Of a stretch of 64,000 bases of DNA, positions 1-12,238 are shown one piece after another (position 1 is the stretch's first letter; every line of letters begins with the position of its first letter). The stretch lies in NCBI GenBank assembly GCA_030549495.1, contig JAUIRK010000722.1:1-64000 (forward strand), given 5' to 3'. The DNA comes from Nectonema munidae (lineage: Eukaryota; Nematomorpha; Nectonematoida; Nectonematidae). Below the pieces are notes generated by a model. It had not been told where the DNA came from. It ran no database searches and saw only the letters and a list, made by a program, of their open reading frames with translations. A program made the translations under genes and the position numbers.

Positions 1-1364
1 AACCTCACAGTCAAAAAGAAGAAAGACCAAGGTTAGAGAGAAGAACTTTAAACAGTACAAGTCCTTCCTACCCCTCTCGGGCTCTAAACCACAGTCAAAT
101 CCTTCTCTTAGCTCCCTTGAGGAGAAGAAAGTAACAAGATAGGACAACAAGAGAAGAAGAAAGCCTAGAATGGAAATAGACACAAGGATAGACATTAAGA
201 AGTTAAGAGTGAAAGTAGAACTTTCCTTAGTGTCCCACACACACTAGAGCAAGCACTCTTGCGGACAAGGAGAGGAGCTTAGGCAAGCTCCCCTTGGGGG
301 GCCTAAGGGGACCTAGGTAGGGAAGAGATAAGTTAGTAACCTGAGCAGAGGTCTCCTCAAGCCTAATTTAAACTAGATGTAGTTTATTGACTGAGGGAAG
401 GGAGCCAGGAGGCTCCAGAAGAGAGGCGTACGACGCAAGAGATAAGAGTAGTCAGACTTATCGGATGATAAGATCTAACTTCCTCTTGTTCCTCCCCTAG
501 TGGGAGGAGTTTTTTTTACAATTTTAAGTTCGTTTTTCACAATAGAGAGAATTCGATTTTTCATATATGGAAAATATAGACATAAAAATAGGACTTATAT
601 TTTCTTCCGATATATACAAAATTCCGGCTTAACAAGTATTCGACTTAGACAGTTTTCACGTAAAATATCTTTAAAATCTTTGAAACGTCCTCCCTCAGGA
701 TTAATAGGGTTAACGATGCGGCTCGTGAGTTTAGAAGTTTCACCTTCGCATCAAACTGTTTTTGACGCATTCAGGAGCTTATTAATTTTGTTCAAGAGAT
801 TTCTTCTTTCTCTCCCGCACTCGATGAAAGCAAAGATGTCAGGGTATCAGCGACTTTTATTTTTATTCCAGTTATCGACTCTCAGAAAACGATGTCGAGC
901 TAAAAAAGAGTAAGAGATGTTGGTGTCGGTTGCATAGCGTTCCATTGTATATTCATCAGGAATGGCTGGCTAACTAGTCGCTGTATAAGTTTACCTGTCG
1001 TAAGGCAGAGGGCCATGGGAATAAGGCAGAGACATCGTCGAATCCCTGTTAATTTTTTACAAGATTTGGATAGAGAATACTCTGAGTACCTCTTTCATAT
1101 TATTATTCGGTTAAGTGCTGGAAAATGTTTGAAAGAATTCTTCAAACTTCGCATAGAATTTTTAAGGAATTGATTGAGGATATCGCTGAATTTCAAGGCC
1201 TCTTTCATGGACCGTACTTTCTAAGGCTTTGACATTTGTTAGAGGACACACAGATATCTCTTTCCGTCGCTGTTTCCCATTCTCTTCCTTTCGCCGACGC
1301 TATCCTTCTATTTCTTTGATTTCATTTTAGTATTAATTAAAACTTTTAATTGAGGGTACTCATT
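1..1364. other. No recognisable gene; purine-rich stretch
   Basis: The first 480 bases are purine-rich on the plus strand and richer in G+C than most of the window, resembling the base composition of the retroelement fossil at 2.6-5.3 kb, so this may be part of a related element that runs off the window edge. Between about 600 and 1050 the minus strand has a long, mostly open but interrupted frame with no motif I recognise. No promoter, RNA gene or host exon is visible. Confidence 0.3.
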
Positions 1365-1439
1365 TTAACCGTATTTAGGGCAGATTTTTTTGATGCTTGT
1401 TTTTCGCAAGGGGGGCAGAATCCGCCCCCTTCCTTTAAA

Positions 1440-2095
1440 AAGTTTTAGAACCTCTTCTGTCAGCCAAAAAGTCATACCTACCATTTTCAAACATGCTGAA
1501 TTGATTGATGACCTCAGTTTTTCATGAAAATGTGTCAATTTGTCATTAATCAATCATTTTCAACACAAATGTCAAAAAATTGAAAGTCAAACATTTTCAA
1601 CTGTAATAAGTCAAAACTACCCTTTTTAAGTATGCAGAATCGATTGATGACATCCGTTATTCATGAAAATCTGTCAATTTGCCATTAATTCAATCACTTT
1701 TGACAGATTTGTCAAAAAATCGAAAGTTAAACTGTAATATGTCAAAAATTCCATTTTTGCGTATGCCGAATCGATTGATGACCTCAGTTTTTTATGAAAA
1801 TCTGTTCATTTGTCATCAATCAATCATTTTTGACAGAAATGTCAAATAAATCGAGTTGAACTGTAATAAGTGAAAACTACCATTTTCGTGTCCGCTAAAT
1901 CGCTTTATAACATTTTTTCATAAAATTTACTCAATTTGCCATAATCAATCAATTTTGACAAGTTTGTCAAAAATATAATATTCAGTATTTTTTATCAAAG
2001 CTACCCTTTTCAAGTAGGCTGAGTTGATTGGTGACATTTATTTTTATATGAAATGCAGTGGATATATAATTGATCAATCATTTTTGAAAATAAGT
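1440..2095. repeat. Degenerate tandem array, about five units of 124-138 bp
   Basis: The anchor GAATYGATTGATGAC recurs, with decay, at about 1496, 1634, 1765, 1894 and 2018, giving spacings of 138, 131, 129 and 124. Each unit also carries a block like AATCAATCATTTTTGACAG, a TGTCAAAAA block and a TACCMTTTTC block just before the anchor. The later units are the most diverged. A related array is found at 63.5-64 kb. No coding potential. Confidence 0.85.
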
Positions 2096-2639
2096 GTTTA
2101 ATGAAAATACGCTTGAGTAACATGGAAAAGCATATTAAATTGCATACCAAAATACAATTTATTAAAAATCAAAACTTAAAATTTTTTAAAGTGTTTGTCA
2201 GCTATGCTCATGGTGGATTTTAGCCTTGTGGTTGTAATTAAGCTAGTTGATCGCTGCTGCTGCGAAAGTGTAACAAAATTATATAAGCTTTACTAGAAGT
2301 AATTACTTTTGTAAAATTACTTTTTTAGATTGAACAAAAGTATAATTGCTTCAAATGTAATTTAAACTCACCACTCTTTGTTTACTGATCTAGAACTCTA
2401 CCACTAAAGAAATATATGAAGCTATTTAGTGTAAAGTGTAAACTCAAACTATAATGAATGATCGTAATAATACAGATGTGATTGATTACCATTAAACAGA
2501 CTTGATACAAAAAATAAAACGAGTTGGATACAAAAAATATCATGCAGCAAAATCTAGTATAGAATTTTGAAAGATGTCGAGCTTGAAAAAAAATTTTTGA
2601 TGGGTTTTGAATAAATGAATTTTTCGGAACTTCACTAGA
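2096..2639. other. AT-rich stretch with nothing recognised
   Basis: This stretch lies between the tandem array and the retroelement fossil. It is AT-rich with many short stops in all frames, and no repeat, RNA gene or exon was identified. Confidence 0.3.
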
Positions 2640-5290
2640 GACCCATTAGTCTCTGGTATTCCACCTCCCGTACAATACCGCGCTCCTCCTGCTCCCTTTC
2701 GCGGAACAGGAACCGAGTGCCCGTCCTGCCCTCGTGGTGGAAAGAAGTAGACGCCTGGTGTAGAAATTGTTTGGAGGCCAGCCTCTAGCTCAATACCCCC
2801 AGCGGGTCAGCCCAGGTAGTGCCGCCTGTGCTTTTAGCGCCTGGAAGCGCCCCGTTTCAAGTTACCCTTCTTTAGCGGCTTGCCCACCATCTTCACGACC
2901 GAGGAGCCTCCCGCCCTCTTTTGGGGAAGAGCGAGCACATGCCAGGGTAGCTCCACTTATCCTTCTCAGGAAGGGGGAAGGGTCCCAACTAACGTAGACC
3001 CAGGGATAAATTTCTCTCTCCGAAATTTGCCTCGGCGGGAAACCCCACGAGAGGACCTAACAAACTCCCTTTTCTTCTTCACTAGTGAAGTTGGGGCTGT
3101 TACCGAGGTAACTCTCCCGTTCCCGACCGTCCAGGATGTGGAAGATGTCTTAGGACCCCCATCTCCTGAATTCGGGCCGTACCTCAGCAATGACCGTCTT
3201 AGAACCGCCATCCCCTAGTGGGCTGGGCATTAACGTGGTGGACAATATCCCAGAGGTAACTCCACCAGGCACAAGTGCCCAAACCAGTCCTGTCTCTCAT
3301 AGGGAGATACCAGATTTGGACTTTCTAACCAACTTAGAGAATGATACCCCGGAAGCCTACCGGGACTTTCTCGATTACTACCTTAAAAATAAGCACAAAC
3401 ACACTCCAGAGGAATGGAGAAAAATCTTCACGACACGTCTCTCAGGAGAAGAGGATAAACCCCCAGAGGAAAACAATCCCGAGAAAGATAAGGGCGAAAA
3501 TGATCCAAATAAGGAGCCAGCTCCTAAGGACCCGGACGAGGAACAAATCCAGTCTATTCTGGATTTGAACACTCTTCAAGAAACCATTGGGGATTTCGCC
3601 AAAGACCCAATGTCTTTACAACTTCCCGAGGGGGCCACTTTCAGCACTAGTCGCCCGACATTCCAACCCCCATACGACCTCAAATGTAGGTTCACTAGGA
3701 ATACACTCACGAAAGATTATGCCCCACGCATCATTAGCAACACCTCCTTTAATAAACTATCGAATCATCTTGTGCCACCAAAGGGGCAAGGAAAGTTTAT
3801 CAGAGGAGAAGTTATCCCCCAACTTTTAGAAGCTGGAATCGTGGAGCCATGCAAGAATCCTTAGCTCGTGTTTTATGGTTCCAAAAGTGGGAGGGAAAAC
3901 TAGACTAGTTGCCAATTTCACCTTCACCAAGGAACTGTTTAAATGTCCGAAACTCAAACTAGTGGCTCCTTTTCAGCTTAAATACATCAAGTTGAATTAC
4001 AAAGGGGCCATTAGGCTAGATTTAAAAGATGCCTTTTATGGGATTAAGATAGCCAAACATTGGCAATCCACATTAACCATTAGAGCAAGGGTCTTTCAAA
4101 ATCTTAAATTCACTAGGCTCCCAATGGAAGCAAATTTCTCACCAGGAGTCTTACAACGCTGTTTAACGAACCTGAAAGGTACCTTCCTAGGATGATACCC
4201 AGAGGTGAGGCTCCAGATCATATTATACTTAGACGATTTCCTTCTCTTAGGAGAAACGGAACATATATGGACTACGGTTCATCGAGTTTCTAGAAAACGA
4301 ATGCAAAATCGTAGTTAACAGAGAGAAATCAATAACCCAAGAACTAAATTTTTTGGGGGTAACGCTTGACCTTCGCCAACATGAAATGTTCATTCCTCCA
4401 AAGAACAGAACGCTCATAATTAGGGCTATGGTCACGTTAGCTATGAGTAACTTGATGAAATGGTCACCATCGGTGAAATGGTGCCAGAGAATTTTAGGAG
4501 TAATTACTTATTATCTGGGCACCCTGACCAAGATTTTTCTCACTAGGATTCAGAATCCTGGACCAAACCGCGAATGAAGACATCATTAAGTTCCTTCTCA
4601 GAGAGGGATGGAACACGGTTTTTTCCTCATGGAAAATGTACAAGTACACGGAGCCCAAGGGTTGCGTTTTTGTTGACGCCTCGCTCAAAGGGCTAGGCAT
4701 CACCGACAATAGAAATAAAACATATAGCCTCCCCTTGATAGTCTCAGATTGGGGTATAGCGTATTTGGAGCTACTCGCCCTTGCCCTCGGGCACTTGCTC
4801 TTCCCACTTTACCACATAAGGTCTGATTCTCAAGTCGCTATTGAAGTGGTTAAAAATGCAGGTGGAAAATCCACCAAGAGTTTCATCATAATCGCCTTTT
4901 TGATGAAATTTGGAAATTATGATTTCCTCAGGGAAAACGTCTCCTACATTGCTAGCAATGAAAATCCCGCAGACGAACCTTCCAGAAGAACCGCTGCTGC
5001 AACTAAATCAACAAAAGACGATATGGAACCTGTTCTCCAATGTCTTGAAGGTTTCTGGGAAGCAAGCTTCCCGAGCATTCTGGGAGTAAGCCAAATCTTA
5101 CCAGGTAGGATTATTAAATTTAGAAAAAATGCCTTCCATTGCATGCCACAAGTTTCTCTGTGTGTGGCAATACTCATATGTTCATACAAACGAGCAGGCG
5201 TGACGGTAATCGCTGGAAATATAAAATACAACAAAATGCATCGTATGAGATATCTCATCATGGCTGGTTTCGTACGTATTATAACTTACA
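2640..5290 (+). mobile_element. Retroelement fossil, DIRS/Ngaro-like (provisional family)
   Basis: A virus-like retroelement remnant whose G+C content is clearly higher than the surrounding DNA. Parts in order: a 5' proline- and charge-rich region (about 2.77-3.8 kb) that could be gag-like; a reverse transcriptase (about 3.8-4.5 kb) with the palm-type motif LDLKDAFYGIKI and a YLDD catalytic motif; and an RNase H domain (about 4.64-5.05 kb) with FVDASLKGLG and a closing NPADEPSRR, which resembles the RNase H of DIRS/Ngaro elements. No recombinase, integrase or terminal repeat was recognised, so the family is tentative. It is broken, with roughly half a dozen breaks, and looks moderately old. 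It sits inside the TTAA-flanked element. Confidence 0.6.
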
Positions 5291-5349
5291 GAATCTTTGA
5301 TAAAAAGAAAAAGACTTGCAAACTACACGTTTATTTCATTTGACAAAAC

Positions 5350-6215
5350 CGCCCTTCAATAAGTTGAGATTTCAATTTCCACTTTAAATTTTTGAACACC
5401 ATTTTTCTTCAAAATTATAGCAGTAATAGCGTGAGATTTTTATGGTTAAATGAATTGTAAATTTTTATGAATTTTTTTTCAAAATTTATTTAAATAAAAA
5501 ATAATCCTCTGGAGTTTTGTCTAACTTATGTATATATATATATAAGGATAAATATGGGATTGAGATAAGAGTAATATATGTATAGTAATTCTATTATGAC
5601 GTCACAAGCATTGGAAGATTCGCAAAACTTGGTCAACTTAAACATTCAAACTCTTATAAACTGGATTAGAGTCTACCTTTATTGACAAAAGTAAAGATGA
5701 AATTGATATATTGAGGTAATATCTAAGGTTTTCATTTTTACTAAAGCTTTATAAAAGCCAACTTGTTGATACAGTTTGTGCCTTTAAACAAAGTTAAATC
5801 GCTTCATATTTTGTTAACTAAATATTATTTTTTGTATCTTTATATAAACAAAGTTGTCAATTGAAAAGTTTTAAATCGGCATTAGTTTCTTCATAAATAG
5901 TGTATTTTTAGATGTATCCTTGAAGTTCAATGACCTGAAAAATTATTTTTTCAAAGGTGAACTCAATAAAAGTTACTATACGTTCTATTTTTGTTAAAAA
6001 TTAATGGGTTTTACGAGGAAAAATTTCTTGAAACTCAATAAGAAAAGAAGGAACTTTCTACTTCTATTTTACCGTTTTCACGGCACATTTATTGTGAAAC
6101 TATTTCTTATGAGAAATTAACAAAATTTTTTTAAAATCAATGCAAAGAGTCATTTAGAAAAAGTCAAAAAAGGACAATTCGTTTAAGTTAGTAGTTTACG
6201 AATAAATTATATATG
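5350..6215. other. AT-rich filler, nothing recognised
   Basis: AT-rich sequence without an open frame of note. It contains a short (TA)n run near 5530 and ends at a G homopolymer (about 6224-6238) that is part of the right terminus of the TTAA-flanked element. Confidence 0.3.
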
Positions 6216-7008
6216 TTTTAGAGCGGGGGGGGGGGGGGGCGGATTGTGCCCCCTTGCCTCAAATACGGTTAAGATATCAAAAGGATTTAATACGGGCGTT
6301 TATTTTAACAAGTTTCTTTATATGCACTTCTATCGTTTGTTCTCAACTTACTAATGTATTTGCATCCGTAAGAGGAAAGCATAGATCCATCTATAAATAG
6401 CACATGATTCACCATCTATTTTTGAAAACCCTTGAGAAAATAATAATCAGTTGGCTTTTTAATTGAAATGTTTATTTGTAATAGGCGGAACAGCCATTCT
6501 TTGCCAAATTTCATTTAAAAAAGATCTTTTGAACCATCGTCATGAACCACTAATTCAATTTTCAGTGGTATTGGTGCTGGCATAATAGCAAAAAAGTGAG
6601 AGCAAGATTTTTGTGAAAGCCACGGTTCCGTAGATTGGAGTCAGACGTGTTAGCAGTAGACTCTCTTTTTTCTTTAAAAATCAATGACTACTTAAACAAA
6701 TATTAAGCAATAATATTAGTATAGACACACATAGCTACATTTATTTCTTTTTCTCTTCATATAATAATTGCAACATTGGTATGACATTTTAGTTGTCGGA
6801 ATATGGAAAAGCCACGGTTAACTATTGACTGCAACTAACAAGGAGTTATATAAGAAATACGTAGAGCATGCTTCGCTGTTTATATACCAGGACATTGATG
6901 TTCGGTTGCATTATATCGTGTGACTAGAGAATTTAAAAGAATGAAATAAGGCCAAATTTATTATTAAAATTAAAACACTAAATGTCTGGATCAAAAGTCC
7001 GAAAAGGG

Positions 7009-10000
7009 TTAATTAGTTTGCTTTTCTATTTTTTCTTCATTTTTTTCTTCGGTTATTTCTTCTTGTTCTGCAGCATCAGGTATCCACATTCCAGAATCTA
7101 CACATCTCTTCATGTGGTAGGAGGCGTCTTTTAGTTCCATTTTTGAGAGGATTTCTTTCAAATTATCCAAATCCTTTTCTTCGAAACATTTTTTCATTTC
7201 CTATAACAACAATGAAAAACTCTTTATCCGATCCTACGATTGAAAAGATAAAATTCACCTCTGGAAGCGTTTCAAAAACTTCTACGGGATCAAGCCCACC
7301 TGGTCCTAATCGTTTCTTTTTTTCTTCCTATAAAAACATTGATATAAAATTTAGAAAAAAAAATATATTTATCGGCCCAATGCCTGTCAAAATATGAGAA
7401 AGAATTTTTGAGACACATTCTATACCGAAATGAAAAGGCATAAAACTTTCAAATCGTTTAAAAACACTTAAAAATGTTTTACAAAATTTCTCGCTAAACC
7501 AAAGTTTACATTTTCGGGGCGTTTAATACGCCATTCAAATGCCATTAGAGTGTCATACACGCATATTGAGAATCAACAAATCAAAAAAGTTACGGTTCGA
7601 TTTTTGCCCAAAATACAAAAACGACAAATTGGATGTTTTTCACGAGCAATGAAAAAATGATATTTTTAATTAAATGTCCTTTAGGGTTAAAAAAGTGTCA
7701 TTTAGTACTCCAATAATGATTTTTGAATAAAATTTAGTCTTACTCCATGACGTAGCTTCGCATGAGTCTTCCGGGCAATTTACGTGAAAAATGAGTAGTG
7801 CCAGGTTTCACCGAATTCAACAATATGGATGATGTGAGTATAGAGAAAGAAAGAAAGAAAGTGCAGATGTACGATAGAATCAAATTAAAAAGTGGGGGAT
7901 CATGGGAAAGAAAGACTAATCCCCATTCTCGCTGTTTGCCCCATATAATTATATATGTTGTTTCTTTCGTAATTTCATTACAAACAGTATAACCTTATTT
8001 TAATACATTAACATAGAAAAAAGTATATCGGCTCACGAAACGAATTATAATGTTATCAATACCATTTCTATGGATGGATAATGTTTTTGTTAAAAAAAAA
8101 AGAAGCTAGCGTCGAGATCAAAACATTAATCTTACCTCTTCGTATTGTTTGATGGCGTTTTCTATTCGGATTGCAGCTCGTTCCTTCACTCTGCCCTTGA
8201 GAGCTGTCCACTCTTCGTTGAAGATTCTTTTTTGTTCTGCATCCGCAAACGCCATTCTAAACAAAAGAATAAGCCAGTGATGTTTGATTCATCAAAAGAT
8301 CAAGAGTTTGCCTGTTGAAGAAATTCAGAGCCACGGATCTAGGATCGATCTTCAATGAATCCGCTATCTGCAGCATGTACTGAATCACAACAATTTGATG
8401 GGCCACGTGAGACATTAAATCATGCTTCTAAAACACGATACGAGTTAAAAGCTCTGATCTAAAGCACCAATAGTTGAGAAAAGCGACCCTAAGAGAACTT
8501 TGCCGTATGTCCCAACCCCAAGTGTTCTTAGCCTGGACTACGATGTGGGTGGTCACGAGGTAGTTTTTAGAATGAGAAAGCTAAATTTAAGTGGGCCAAA
8601 AATAAAGAAGTGTATGGGCCTGGGACATTCAAGTCAAACTGCGCGGTGGAATTTAAAAAGAGTGATTGGGATAAATTCCACTTTGTGCTTCAAGGGTTGG
8701 TATCATAAAATGAGTTTGTAATTTAAAATTCATGGACAACGTTGAGCTTTAAACGAAACATAAACATACTGAAAACAAATGACGGATGTTTAAATCGTAT
8801 GTCAATAGATCCTACGACTGACGTAACCTTTTTTTTCTTTTTAGACTGTGATTGTGATACCATCTGCCTGTGTACACACTATTTTTGTCCTTGACATATA
8901 TCCCTTATTTTAATAAAAGTAATGCACAAATTTACGCTTACAAGAAGATAACCCCTGTCATCTTACAAGCTTTTCTTCTTGCTTACAAGAACCACCTTGT
9001 CATCCTTTTTTATAGAAAATATTGTAATAGAGCGCTTTCATTTAGACCATCAATAAGTTTGCTCTTAATTATGGGTTTCTCACAAGCAATAAAATTTGCT
9101 GCTATAATTGGGATTTTTGAATTAACATCATCAAAATGATTCGTGGTCATCTCTTCTTTCGTTTGTCTGAAATTAAAACCACAAGGTTGTTCTTAATTTC
9201 ATTAAAATAAATTCTTCATAATTGTTTTTAAAGTGTATCATTCAGCATTAAATCAAAACGTAAGTTTTCACAGGGTTCTCAGCAAACCTGGAAAGGCATG
9301 AAATTTGAAGAAAAGATTTCGGATTCTGTGCTACGGACAGTGAATTTTATACGATGTTTAGATAAGTCTACGATTTTCCTAATTTCCTGATATTTAACTA
9401 TTCCATTTAAATATACTCTTTATAATGCATGATTATTGCTTGCTTCTTTTTTCTTTCTCTTTGACCGATAGAACAGATAAAGGACATTGTTAGGTGGTAT
9501 TTCGGTGTCGTGTATCTGGTAATTATGAATTGGATAAGTGAACAGAAAGGATTAGTCGTGTGTGTTGTCTTTTGCTCACTCACTTAAAAAAGTAAATAAC
9601 GATAACTTGTTCGGTTAGACAAGGCAGAATCAAACATTAGATGGAATAAAAATACAAAACTCTTTCTGGAGGTTGGGGAATTTTGATGCAAAGGTCGGGG
9701 TTCAGAACTCTGCCTGGAATCGTGTATGGGGTATGCATCTTCAAAAAGAAGATTGGGAGGAAAATGCCTGAATGCGCAAAGAGAACTCTATAGCTCTATA
9801 GCGAAACTGGACCGAAAAAAGTCGTGATGCGGGTAAAGCATTTTGCCAAACTGCGAGTCTTTAAGCCGTGTGCGTGCTTCTTGTATTAGTTGAAAAAGAC
9901 TGAGGAGAGCGGAATTAATGCAGTCAAAACATTTTTATGCGTGTCTATCGAATTGTTTGTTGCAGATAGCCATAGAAACTACTCGTCACCATCACCCTTA

Positions 10001-12231
10001 GGCATTGCATAAAGTGGAAGTGGGCATACAGCATAAACATAAAAGAACCTCTTCAGTTTCAAGAGAGATGCACCAAAGGAGTAGGTAGTTCGCAGTTGCT
10101 TCGCACACCAAGTGCAGGTTGTCCAGAATGAATTCCTTGGAGGCGTCCATCTTCTGAAGAAGGCCGAACTTCTTGATGTCCTTCTCGTACTTGTTCGTGA
10201 ACTCCTCCTGAATCAAAGCGACTTAAAGCCCGAAAGTAAATTCCCTCTGCTGCCTCACTTCTTTCTTGAACTTTTCTTCGGGGGTCAGTGCCACCTCCTG
10301 GCTGCTGTCTACGGGCATTGGCTTGTTGATGATTGTCTTGGTGAAGCCTTCCTTGCTGATCGTGTCCACGTTCCACGGCTCCAGCATCTCCTTCTTCTTC
10401 AGGGCATTTCTTTCTTCTTCCAACAACTTGCTCTCTTTCACCAAGGACTCCAACTTTTCACACAACTTTCCGTCAGAGTCTTTGCCCTAAATAAAAATTG
10501 CGTATAGATTCATTGAATTTATATATTTAAAAAAAAGTTTAAAACGATTTTTGTTTTTAAATTTTCCATTAAAATGGAAAAAAAGTCGCTTTAAGCGAAA
10601 AGAATGACTTAAAACCTAAGTTTGAAGAATAAAATTTAGGGTAGTCTGATACGTGGGTCAGAAAATAAGGTATATATTAGACCCCTTCTTTCGTTAGCTC
10701 TCATCCGTGAATTAGATTTTCATCGGATATTTGTATACAAAATGAGTCAGAATTGAAGGAAGTCAGAAACAGAGTTTTTACCTTCTGACTCTCCAAGTCT
10801 GGTTAAAAGTTGGAATTTTTCAGAAGATTCACTCCAAGAAATTTGGGCTATTTAGGTTTTGTTTGAGCAAATAAATTTTATTTATCTATTGAAACCAGGG
10901 TTGGGGAGGAGCCAAGCTGAACGTATTGACTAGAGCCGGAGCTGAACCCATTGGAAATTTTAATCGCTCCAAATCATTTTCTAATTAATATTTTGCATCT
11001 CTTCTCACGTAAACTTAGCAAAAAAGTTACTTCGTCATCAACTATCAACTCTGAATGAAACATGCTTTCCAAAGTAACTAAATTGAATAATGCATGCTCA
11101 GCGTGGAGTAAAATAGGAAATTAAGTCAAAGAAAAATATCTCACAGAGATTTGTGGTTTTAGCACTGGAAGAATCAAATATCGATTATATTTTTATTTTA
11201 TTTATATAGAAAATACGTTGGACCAAAAAAGAGAAAACATTTTCCATCATTAAATAAAATTGTAGAGTTGAAATATCTATAATTACCAAATGTAGATTCA
11301 GCATCATGTTAGACTCAATCCTACATATGGTCAGATGAATTAAACATACCAATAGTTTTAAATCATATTCTTGTTAGTTAAGAGCTTAAATAATAATCAG
11401 CTTTTAGTCAGTCGTTACGTTTTTTAGTTAACAATATGGAATATAAATTGAATACCTAGAAATAAAATGTTTGGTTTTTGATATTCAATCACATTTATCA
11501 TGAAAAGCGTGATCTGAAAACCGTTTAAATACGCCTAAATTTGGAGCCTGCGTTTAGGAAAACCTCGGCCTACGAACAAACGGTTTACGAAAATCTTTTC
11601 CCAAATTTTTTTTGACTCAGCTCAGGAAATGTATTTTGGAACACGCGTTAAAAATTGGGCCTTTTGCAATACTTTTTTTCTTTCTTCGTTTTCTATGACG
11701 TCAATGAAAGTAAAGATAGGTATCTTAAATTTAGTAAATTACATTTTATATTTACTGTTGATACTAACACCTACACTAAAGATAAACCTTTTCGGTTCAC
11801 GAACATTTCACGAAACAAACGGTTTTATATGGAACGAACTAAGTTTGAGATTCAACTCCACATTGAAAAGAATTTAAAATTTTTTTAAGGGTGACACAAA
11901 ACCCGCACTAAAAAGTCGCTGTCAATTATGAAGGCTTGTTCTTCCTTTGACAATAAAAAGATGTAGAAACTGCGAAGAGGGTCAAGGCTTATCAAGAAAA
12001 AATACTTCTTTGATTTGAGACTGGGTTTGTTCCTTTTCTTTCTGCAGTCTAAAACAAAAAAGAAAGATCAGGTGAGAAAAAGTGGAAGAGAACGTACGCT
12101 TGAGATTTGGACTCGATGCCCTCCTTCTTATTTTCGTAGTCCTGCATCTTCTGGAGTCGGGCTTGGTGCCTCCACCTGAACAAACTGGGCGTGTCGATGT
12201 TTGGGTGCGTGTCATCTTCGTCATCTGAAAT
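7009..12231 (-). CDS. CDC37: Hsp90 co-chaperone Cdc37 (exon 1 not found)
   Basis: Cdc37 is a cytosolic adaptor that loads client protein kinases onto Hsp90. Eight exons are readable on the minus strand: 12231-12098, 12048-12006, 10486-10259, 10207-10049, 8427-8312, 8256-8136, 7327-7259 and 7200-7009 (TAA stop). Phases agree throughout, giving 353 residues; the human protein has 378. Family landmarks: [19 protein letters not shown] near the N-terminus, [39 protein letters not shown] in the central Hsp90-binding part, [14 protein letters not shown], and a C-terminal [14 protein letters not shown]. The first residues, normally a short exon of the MVDYS type, were not found upstream. The intron at 10258-10208 is 51 nt, in frame and contains a TAA, so it can be mistaken for a nonsense mutation. 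The intron at 8311-8257 starts GC rather than GT. The other short introns are 58 nt or less. Confidence 0.95.
8428..10048 (-). other. CDC37 intron (1.6 kb)
   Basis: This intron lies between the exon ending in LETEE and the exon beginning KHDLMSHV. It carries short open frames on both strands but nothing recognisable. The donor reads GAG|GTTCTT, a weak consensus; the acceptor at 8428 is TTTTAG. Confidence 0.6.
10487..12005 (-). other. CDC37 intron (1.5 kb)
   Basis: AT-rich intron between the exons ending ...SQIKE and beginning GKDSDGK. No mobile element or nested gene was recognised. Confidence 0.6.
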
Positions 12232-12238
12232 CTTTGAA

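Larger units (their letters stand above)
1365..6272. mobile_element. TTAA-flanked DNA element with terminal inverted repeats (composite)
   Basis: A TTAA at 1365-1368 is followed by CCGTATTTAGGGCA, and the far end, read on the other strand from 6268, begins CCGTATTTGAGGCA, followed outward by a second TTAA at 6269-6272. After a 26-base insertion on the left, both ends continue with a similar block of the form AGGGGGCA-(C/G)AATCCGCCCCC, so about 35 bases of inverted repeat are shared. TTAA target duplications are typical of piggyBac-like elements, but no transposase was seen. The roughly 4.9 kb interior holds a tandem array and a retroelement fossil. The alternative is two solo ends of separate elements that happen to face each other. 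Confidence 0.45.

Noticed and set aside
10208-10258. In-frame TAA in CDC37 as a sign of a pseudogene or altered genetic code
   Set aside because: A good GTGAGG donor and TTCAG acceptor define a 51-nt intron, the same size as other introns here, and removal restores family spacing.
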